A stretch of DNA of 64,000 nt from Peronospora farinosa (taxonomy: Eukaryota; Oomycota; Peronosporomycetes; Peronosporales; Peronosporaceae): positions 372,001 to 436,000 of the forward strand of contig CANTFK010000994.1 of assembly GCA_947646735.1 (NCBI GenBank), in the 5' to 3' direction. The first letter of the stretch is position 1; each line of letters starts with the position of its first letter. Position numbers and translations under genes: made by a program. The notes beneath the pieces were generated by a model that was not told the DNA's origin, made no database searches, and worked only from the letters and a program-made list of their open reading frames with translations. Of the stretch, positions 56,867 to 64,000 are shown piece by piece.

Positions 56867-57649
56867 ATGACTGATGCATTGACAATGAGCGGATTATTGA
56901 ACCTCTATGATTTTATGTTGAAGACGTTTACGGCGTTCGAATTCACAGTGCAGGGATTCGACTGTTTTAAGCAAGACGAGATGATTGTTCATACTGTGAC
57001 AGCCTTAGAACGAGCAAATTTATCTCTGTGGACATTTATTCAAATCTTGCGAGGAAGAATCTTTCCCAATATGGCAAAAGTGCTGCCGGATGACCCGACA
57101 TCGCGACATTTAGTCGCATTCGGTTCGAAGTAAAAGTTATTGCAGCTTCTGCTGCTTCGAATAGCAATTTGTACTGATATGATGCATATGCATTGGACCT
57201 GTCTCCCTTTTTCCATGTAGTTGGCGATGGACCGATGGGCATCACACGCTGGCGACCTGCCACCGAGGAAAGCGGTCAAGTCGCTATCATTGAGTACTTG
57301 GGCATCGTCGGTAATAAGCGGCGGCAGGGCTATGCAAAGCGTTTCCTCCGTGTAGTCATAAAGGTGAGACATTCGACTGCTGGCGCACGTTGCACTTGTA
57401 GCCACTGATAGGAGACTCTTTGCTGCGTTGCAGGACATTGAAGCTATGTACGCGCAGCAGCCGACGCACCCGCAGTCGCTAATCGCATATGTACCTCAGT
57501 ATGACACTTTCGCAGGTGTGAGGTTGTTTCAGTCATTAGGCTTTCAGCCGACTCCGAAGGAGGAGATGGCGTATGACAGCTCCTTGTTACGGATGCGGAT
57601 AGCATGGATGCAGCCGCTTCTAGACTATCAACCGCGAGCGAAGGATTAA
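56867..57649 (+). CDS. GNAT-family N-acetyltransferase, three exons
   Basis: Exons 56867-57122, 57221-57363 and 57434-57649 join in frame to 204 residues. The first join recreates LVAFVGDGPMGITRW, the usual beta2-beta3 region of GNAT enzymes (ElaA/YitI-like arrangement with an upstream LRGRIF helix). The second exon holds the acetyl-CoA motif IIEYLGIVGNKRRQGYA with R-R-Q-G-Y-A. The last exon completes the fold (FQSLGFQPTPKEEM). The substrate is unknown. The first 50 residues are unlike other GNATs, so the start, or an extra intron there, is uncertain. It is divergent from the coiled-coil gene (388 bases apart). Confidence 0.78.
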
Positions 57650-59733
57650 GTGGAAGTCTTAGCTGTTACACCGCTCCCAAAAGTTGTAATCATCTCACGT
57701 TAAAGAACGGCATGTTGTATCTTCTCGGCTTGCACGCGACATGCAGACATGATGAGGTTCAGACTGTCTACGAAATCCTTATGATTGTTTAAGATATGTC
57801 TGTGGGAGTAATCTCCTGATCTTCTGCCATGACTACGTCGTTCTCTGATGCAGTTGCTCATTCTACTGGCTCAAAACCGGACGGACTTCACGGGGACGTT
57901 TTAAAAGAACACGTGGGACCATTTGACCAAACCCGAGCACATGCAGGAGGCATATGGCGCCTTTTAAGTGAAGCCGGGTACCAGATCAGCTGTCTTAGAC
58001 TTGGGAAGTAGCGACATGCAGACATGATACAAGTGCATATGAATGTCTGGTCACCTATCCCAGCAGTGTCTTAAGCTGTGAAACAGATAATGTGCAACGC
58101 TCGATCGATGATGAACTGGCCTTTTAGGGCCTTTTTGCAGAGACTGTTGCCTTTCTTGTCGAAACTGAGCCGACTTTGTAGACGAGGCGATTGACTGCTA
58201 ACGCCAACTTTGTTGACAGAAGCTTCTCCACGTTTGCATTCACTAGATCAACACTTAATGCCAATGCTTGGTCTTAGCTAAAAGGGAACATTGTTAGTAA
58301 ACTTCCTATTCGAATCTTTTTACATGAAGAACGTCTAATTTATGATTTAGATTCGTTTTTCTAGGACTGACTCATGATTCAGATTTACGATTCAGATTCA
58401 TGATTCATGAATAAATATAGAGTTTGTCAACGGAATAATGAATGTATAGAAAACAACTAATGGAGATGAACGAACTTGCTTCTGATATCACTCACAGATT
58501 GATGTTACAGAAGATAGAGCTTCTTTCAGGTTGAAAAATTCTTTTTTATGGTTTTTAACGAGTTCTGAATACATCATTTGTTTTTTTGGGAGTCTAAAAG
58601 GGTGATCAAGGCTATGGGCAATAAATTATATGATTTATGAATCATGAATCTGAAAGGAGGTAAAATAGGAGGTCTAACTATTAGTTTCTTAGAGGAGACT
58701 GGAAGGCAGGTCGTTGAGGTTGCTAGAAAATGTCGTTGAGTTGAACCATGTTTTAATGAGATGTGTAAGAAGAGATAACATGTTTACGCGCTCTTAACGA
58801 GCTTTAAATAGATTGACCAACCCGTTGTCGGATGTGGCAACTCTATTTGGCATCAAAAGTGTAGCTAACAAAGATGCTGATGATGTAAACATTTTCAAAG
58901 CAAATTCTGTTGGATCACCAAGAGTCCATTCGAACATTAAGAAGAGCGTATCCGCGAGCTAAAAGCGTGTACACGCCCCCATGAAGGCAAGGATGGATAC
59001 AACTCGCCGCAACGAGGTCAAGCGTAATTTTTCGAGCATGCCAAAACTTTTGCCGACGCTCCCATTAAAATAGATACACGAATGAAATTACACTGCTAGT
59101 GTCAAGGTGGAACATCTTCATCTGATTACTTGACATTAGCTAGCCCTATATGAGATTCGAGTCGAAGCGTAGCTTTCAGTCAAGATAATGGCAAGCGATG
59201 AATGGATCTTTACTTGATTATCATTGTCATCGCCAGCGCAGTCATCCATGAACCGAAAAGATACTGACATTTGATGATACGCCATGAGCACTAATGCCTT
59301 ATCACGCGGGGAAGTCGCTTGCCTTTTACTCGAAATTAAGTAACAAAGTAATACGATTAAGAGGTCAAACCATTGAAATTTGTGTTCCAAAGCATCCCCA
59401 TAGCAGCAAGTTATTGTCAGAACATTTAAACTGCTTACAATGGGGATGGTGGACCTCACCCAGCGCTAGATTCTCCGTGCTATTCCAGCGCAGCTGAAAG
59501 TTTTGACCCATGGCCTATTGAAGCTTGGTATCTGAGAGATACTTAATCAAATGGAGAAACTTAAGTAAATTGCGCCTGTTCGTTAACAATCTCGTAACTT
59601 GGCAATTTTAGAGATAACGGATGTCAACTTATTAAAAAACCGTTGAGCGCACGCACCCATGTACCAAAAGAGGTTCACTTCACTTCCTGCCTTGTGGCTG
59701 GCACCCAACCACTGCACGTGAACTCTTCCACCT
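57650..59733. other. Gene-poor 2 kb region
   Basis: No gene is supported. A 60-codon plus ORF (57829-58011) and a 107-codon minus ORF (59136-59459) have no recognisable motif. A plus frame near 58835-58965 is coding-like for about 45 codons but has no clear start and ends in a stop, so it may be a gene fragment. A MITE-like inverted repeat element lies at 58393-58652. Confidence 0.4.
58393..58652. mobile_element. MITE-like element with 16-bp terminal inverted repeats (candidate)
   Basis: CAGATTCATGATTCAT (58393-58408) is the exact reverse complement of ATGAATCATGAATCTG (58637-58652). The 260 bp between outer ends is AT-rich and non-coding. Internal sub-repeats of GATTCA extend the left side outward (from about 58370). 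No obvious target-site duplication is seen. The arms are low complexity, so chance or local duplication is possible. Confidence 0.4.
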
Positions 59734-61203
59734 TTGCAATCCATGGCGTCCACCACATCTAGACACCATCGCAGCAATATAAAGGACCGTCACGGTTTCT
59801 TCCACTTGTGTGGGTCTCCCATTCGCACACACACGAAAGGACTTGACTACATCCACAATAAGCCGCAGTCTTCTACTCAAGTGCGACCTGTAGAGCTACC
59901 AACGGACGTCAACACACCGCTAATGCAGCGGCGTCTTGGCAACAAGAGCATCAAGCAAAAGCAGCGTCAGGAGGAGGCGGACGCTACCATGGTGACGCTT
60001 GCTAGACAACTTGGCCACGAAGGCGGTGCCTTCTATTACGACAGCTTTTGCGGCGTGGAAAGAAGCTCTACGCACATCGACAGCGACGCTCCCATGTCCT
60101 GCATGGCCGACGAAGGCAGCAACAACTCGTTGAGACTTGACGGTGCACGACAGGCTGGTATCCCACTCTATCTGTCGAACTGGTTTGACCCGAACAATGA
60201 CTTGAACCAACGTCATCGACAGACAAACGTCGTCATGACACGAGAGGAACCCGAGTCTGAATTGGTGGCCAGTGACAAAATGATGTCCGATAACAAAGAG
60301 GAGTGTTTTCTCAAGCCGTATCAGAACGTTGACATGGCCAACGTGATCATTGGCCGTGTAATTGGTGAAGGAGCTTTTGGCAAGGTGTTTAAAGCTTCGT
60401 GGAAGGGTCAGAATGTGGCTGTGAAGGTGCTTATTCGAAAAAACTTGAGTGCTGACGTCGTGCGGGAGTTTGAGACGGAAGTAAAAATCATGAGCTTCCT
60501 ACACCACCCAAATATCTGTATGCTACTTGGGGCGTGTCTTGCCCCCGAGAACCGAGCTTTAGTGATCGAGCTCGTGGAACAAGGCTCGCTCTGGGCAGTA
60601 CTACGTACACAACGACAACAGATTACAGATGAGATGCGTGCTCGATTTGTATATGATACTGCGCGCGGCATGAGCTACTTGCACCACTTCGAGCTGCCAA
60701 TCCTGCATCGGGACATGAAAAGTCCCAATCTGCTCGTCGAGCGCGATTATTCGATCAAGATCTCGGACTTTGGCCTTTCACGCGTCAAGGCACAGATCCA
60801 GACCATGACAGGCAACTGTGGCACTGTGCAATGGATGGCGTACGTGACTTTTGAGAAACAAAACCCCTGACTTGTATCTTGAAGAGACACTTACATGACT
60901 TTGCTCTTGTGTTACATGTACAGACCAGAAGTGTTAGGCAACCGGAAGTACACTGAGAAGGCAGACGTTTTCTCGTTTGGCATCGTGGTGTGGGAAATCT
61001 TCACGGGCCAGTGCCCGTACGACGGCATGACGCAAATTCAGGTGGCGCTGGGTGTGCTCAACCACGACCTGCGTCCACCGATCCCTCGCTCGTGCCCGCG
61101 CTTTTTTGCACGGCTGATCCGGTCGTGCTGGATACGCGAACCGAGTTTGCGTCCGTCCTTTTCGGACCTCATGCGCACCTTTGAACACTACGTCGCGCAT
61201 TAA
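59734..61203 (+). CDS. TKL-type (MAP3K-like) protein kinase, two exons
   Basis: Exons 59734-60839 and 60924-61203 (84-base intron GTACGTG...TACAG) join inside the activation segment, recreating TVQWMAPEVL, for 461 residues. The N-terminal 200 residues are Ser/Thr/Gln-rich without a recognised domain. The kinase domain (about 205-455) has GEGAFGKVF (from about 211), catalytic Lys231 in VAVKVL, HRD at 325-327 followed by MKSPNLLV, and DFG at 345-347. The HRDMKSPN and GTVQWMAPE wording is typical of tyrosine-kinase-like kinases related to Raf/MLK, a family expanded in oomycetes (family knowledge). All catalytic residues are present, so it should be active. Substrate and pathway are unknown. There is no membrane segment. 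Confidence 0.92.
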
Positions 61204-62016
61204 AGCGACTGAATGAGTTAACAAGACATGGATGACGCCTTTGGTAGGAGAAACGATATGTGCCGCCTTTGAAACGTTAGGGGTGCGAAAGGGAAGGCGT
61301 CGCGCCTAGCGGCGTCGTCACTTACTATTTAGATGACGAGCGGGTAAGTTTTAAGGCAGTACAAGATACTTCAGTACTACAGATTGATGAACGTATATAT
61401 GACGAGCCCGGGTGTTAATGGCAATTCAGCAGATGTAATCACTGACTTTATGTAAGCTCGCAACTAGTCCTAGAAACATCATAGGAAGTATGTCGCACTG
61501 TAACCCAGGCGCTATGAAATGTCGACAGCCGAAAAAAAACACCTGCAGTTCGACAGAAATTGTTTTGCATTTTCGTAGCACGTTCCTGGAACGGTCAGTA
61601 GAGTACTAATGAAACGTCGAGGCGTTGTCATGTATGCGTCATCGTATAAACCTATATTAGGCAATATATCCGAATCTTAAGACCAATTTATCCTAGAATA
61701 AGCTAAAGTAGCTGCTCAGTGCGATGCGATGGGAAGGATTTGGGTCTGAATGGATGACAGATGGATTCGAAGATCCCTTTTTTTTTTCTCCTGAGCAGAC
61801 GCAGGCGACGGACGGAGAGAACTTGGAGAATCGAGAAGAACAAAGCAGCAGGAGGGAGAGACCCATAGTCTTAAAGTGAAGCTATTTATCTGTCTGTCTG
61901 TCTTCTTGGAGCGTTACGTGGTTAACGCAGCGTCTGCTCGACACTTGAGACGTGGAGCAACGGTGGAGGGGGGAGCAGATTGACGAGGAAGTCGATCACT
62001 TTACGATACGACAAGA
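61204..62016. other. Intergenic region between kinase and coiled-coil gene
   Basis: No gene is seen. It contains a T run (about 61778-61787) and short CTGT repeats near 61892. A purine-rich stretch (61800-61860) precedes the next gene, whose promoter should lie here. Confidence 0.45.
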
Positions 62017-64000
62017 ATGAGTGCAAAATACGACGAGTTGTTGCGTCTTGTGGTGGCGCTTAGTGACGCCTGTAAGCAGGACAAGAATGTACTGAAGGAC
62101 GGTGAACTTGTGGATGCACTAGAGACACATGGTCGACACATTGCACGGCTTGGCAAGCAGCAGAACAAGATGAAAGAGAAGACGCAGAGGATCACCATGT
62201 TGTTGCCTCTTGGAAGCAACAAGACGGTCAAGATAATCGAGGAAAAGGTGCTAGATGGAGAAAATGAGGCTGTTAAGGAAACTATCAAGCGCAGGAAACA
62301 CTTGATGGATACAGAGCCCAAGATCGATCCATTAGACTACAGTCACAAACTTGACGCTTTGGACATGTTCCCGTCTATCGAGGTGCAACTGAAATCGAAG
62401 CGAGTATGCACGGACAAGTGTATCGCTTCCCTGCAGAGTACCCCCAAGCAGGATGTTGTGATGGTTTCTACCGACACGGTGGACTCTTACCGATCTACTA
62501 CTGTGGCGGTCGCGGCCAAGGAGAACGCGGTCATGGTGAGTCCACTCAAGATGCATCAGTATAACCACATACAACGATCTGTGTCATCTGAGCTGAAGGC
62601 CTCAGAAGCTGTGCGAGCAGCTTCGCCGCTCAAACAACTATATCGCGCAGCCTCCCCAAACAGTGGGGATCTGTCAGCGTCCTCGACTTCGACCATGGCG
62701 TCGTATTATGACATGCACGACGAGCACGATGTGTACCCTGAAACGACGCAGCGTTACGCTCGCTCGGCGACGAATCGCACATCTTCCTTCGAATCAATGG
62801 ACTGGGCGTCATCAGATGATGGCGTCAGTGACGAGTCCATGCAGTTCCGTAGAATTGCGAATGACGAACAGCAGCAGTCATCCGTTGTCAGGATGCTGCC
62901 CCACCCGAGTCCAACCCACGATGCCGACGAACGGCTAAATTTTCCTGAATTACATTCAGAACGCAACGGTGACGCCTACTATCTAGCAAAAGAAAGTGAA
63001 CCTACCTCTGAGTCATCATCTCGCGTCACGCCTGTGAAACAGAAGCACAATTCTCCTGTTGCACCCAACTCGACGGAAGTCGTGATGGAGGTTCTGTACG
63101 GTATAATGGAGCACAACGAGAACTTTAAGTGGTTGATAGACCCAAGTAACCAGGCTCGTGTAGCCAAGCTGGTCGAGTACCACTTGAGGGACCAGCACAA
63201 TGATGGCGCGTCCATTCATGCTTTTGAAGATAAGCAATTTATTAATGAACTTCGGGCGCACGTGGACGGATTGATCCATGAGAATTTAAAGATCAAGACA
63301 GAGAACGTTCGACTTATGGAGAAAAGCTCACAGTTTGCGGTTGGAGTCAAGAATGTAGAGAAACTTGAGAGGCAACTCGCGACGAGCGAGGAGGCTTTCA
63401 ACATGCAGGAGGAATATCACCGTGAAACTGAAGCGGTCTTTCAAAGTGAGCGAGAGAACAAGTTAAGGCTCGTGTCAAGTCTTCAGCATGATCTTGAAAA
63501 GAAGGATTCTCAGATCACGTTGCTCGCTGAAAATGGCGTTGATTCGCCTGCGAACGGCGATATCATTTGTAACCCAGAGATATATCGACTTAAGAACACA
63601 GTGATGGAAAAGAACCGTGAGATCTGCCGTCTCAATTTTCAGCTATCGACGAAGCAGCAACTTGTCGACGAGATAGCCAAGAAAGTTGTACAGCAACTAG
63701 AGACTACATTGAACATTTCGTCTGGTGAGACCCTTTCGACGCTCGCCAATGGCCTCCGTCTCGATATGGACATGTTCCTGTTCAGTAATATCGCGGAGAA
63801 GCTTGAGACAATTGAGGAGCTAAAGGCTGCTTTATTGTCCATGGAGCGTGAAGTGAGTGGACTGGAATCTCGGGTGGTCAAGAAGGCACGCGACAATTTA
63901 CTGTTGAAAACGAAGTTCAAGTCAATGTCCGAGCGCCTGACTGAGGCTAACGTGAACATGTCTCGCGTTCAGGCGGAGAACGACTGTTTGGTGGCGTCAT
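62017..64000 (+). CDS. Large coiled-coil protein, 5' part (runs off right edge)
   Basis: From ATG 62017 (context AAGAATG) one frame is open without interruption to the window edge, at least 661 codons. It starts MSAKYDELLRLVVALSDACKQD. A linker of about 260 residues is Ser-rich and acidic. A small helical module is around 360-390 (VVMEVLYGIMEHNENFKWLI). From about 415 it is Glu/Lys/Leu-rich with heptad-like spacing (for example KLERQLATSEEAFNMQEEYH), so a long coiled coil is expected. No motor or enzymatic motif is visible in this part. Such proteins often serve in cytoskeletal, centrosomal or flagellar structures (inference). I do not recognise a specific family. Confidence 0.85.
   Translation, partial: MSAKYDELLRLVVALSDACKQDKNVLKDGELVDALETHGRHIARLGKQQNKMKEKTQRITMLLPLGSNKTVKIIEEKVLDGENEAVKETIKRRKHLMDTEPKIDPLDYSHKLDALDMFPSIEVQLKSKRVCTDKCIASLQSTPKQDVVMVSTDTVDSYRSTTVAVAAKENAVMVSPLKMHQYNHIQRSVSSELKASEAVRAASPLKQLYRAASPNSGDLSASSTSTMASYYDMHDEHDVYPETTQRYARSATNRTSSFESMDWASSDDGVSDESMQFRRIANDEQQQSSVVRMLPHPSPTHDADERLNFPELHSERNGDAYYLAKESEPTSESSSRVTPVKQKHNSPVAPNSTEVVMEVLYGIMEHNENFKWLIDPSNQARVAKLVEYHLRDQHNDGASIHAFEDKQFINELRAHVDGLIHENLKIKTENVRLMEKSSQFAVGVKNVEKLERQLATSEEAFNMQEEYHRETEAVFQSERENKLRLVSSLQHDLEKKDSQITLLAENGVDSPANGDIICNPEIYRLKNTVMEKNREICRLNFQLSTKQQLVDEIAKKVVQQLETTLNISSGETLSTLANGLRLDMDMFLFSNIAEKLETIEELKAALLSMEREVSGLESRVVKKARDNLLLKTKFKSMSERLTEANVNMSRVQAENDCLVAS

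Noticed and set aside
57829..58011. 60-codon plus ORF after the GNAT gene
   Set aside because: Short, no motif and no supporting splice or neighbour evidence.
59136..59459. 107-codon minus ORF before the kinase gene
   Set aside because: No recognisable domain and no clear promoter or partner exon; could be a fragment but cannot be supported.

Overview
The window looks like a nuclear chromosome segment of an oomycete, probably Peronosporales. This is inferred from compact genes with short GT-AG introns of about 50-90 bases, a chromodomain-bearing Ty3/Gypsy relic, a TKL-type kinase, and a eukaryotic RadA with a mitochondrial-type leader. No species can be named from the sequence alone.

Layout. 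At 1-5000 lie the start of an unidentified minus-strand gene and, divergent from it, a complete three-exon P5A-type ATPase (Spf1/ATP13A1 family). From about 5653 to 39668, just over half the window, is one tandem array of glycine tRNA genes. I count 28 tRNA-Gly(UCC) and 37 tRNA-Gly(CCC) genes, all on the plus strand, plus one truncated copy. They sit in 27 long units (995-1014 bp, one UCC and one CCC gene each) and 11 short units (569-585 bp, one gene each). The short units look like products of recombination between the two tRNA genes of a long unit. The array ends at a 20-base G run and a tRNA gene cut off in its anticodon loop. From 39.7 to 46.5 kb there is decayed mobile DNA: an unidentified plus-strand ORF with stops and a minus-strand Ty3/Gypsy element with recognisable gag, protease, RT, RNase H, integrase and chromodomain pieces.

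From 47 kb onward the DNA is gene-dense: RadA, a small basic unknown protein (minus), a MutY/MUTYH adenine DNA glycosylase (six exons), an NAA60-like N-acetyltransferase, a weak hypothetical gene, a divergent class II photolyase-like protein (minus, four exons), a coiled-coil unknown (minus), a GNAT acetyltransferase (three exons), a gene-poor 2 kb, a TKL kinase, and the first 661 codons of a coiled-coil protein that runs off the right edge. Three neighbours (RadA, MutY, photolyase-like) belong to DNA-repair families, but their mixed orientations give no sign of co-regulation.

The most unusual object is the tRNA array. Its UCC genes all carry an A3-C70 acceptor mismatch. Many CCC genes have an extra D-loop base. 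The CCC genes lack a nearby Pol III stop and are followed by a conserved hairpin. The long spacer holds further conserved hairpins and a box C/D-like element. The shorter spacer contains a segment related to the DNA just downstream of the neighbouring ATPase gene. Splice sites and exon joins were read by eye from frame and GT-AG signals and have no transcript support.
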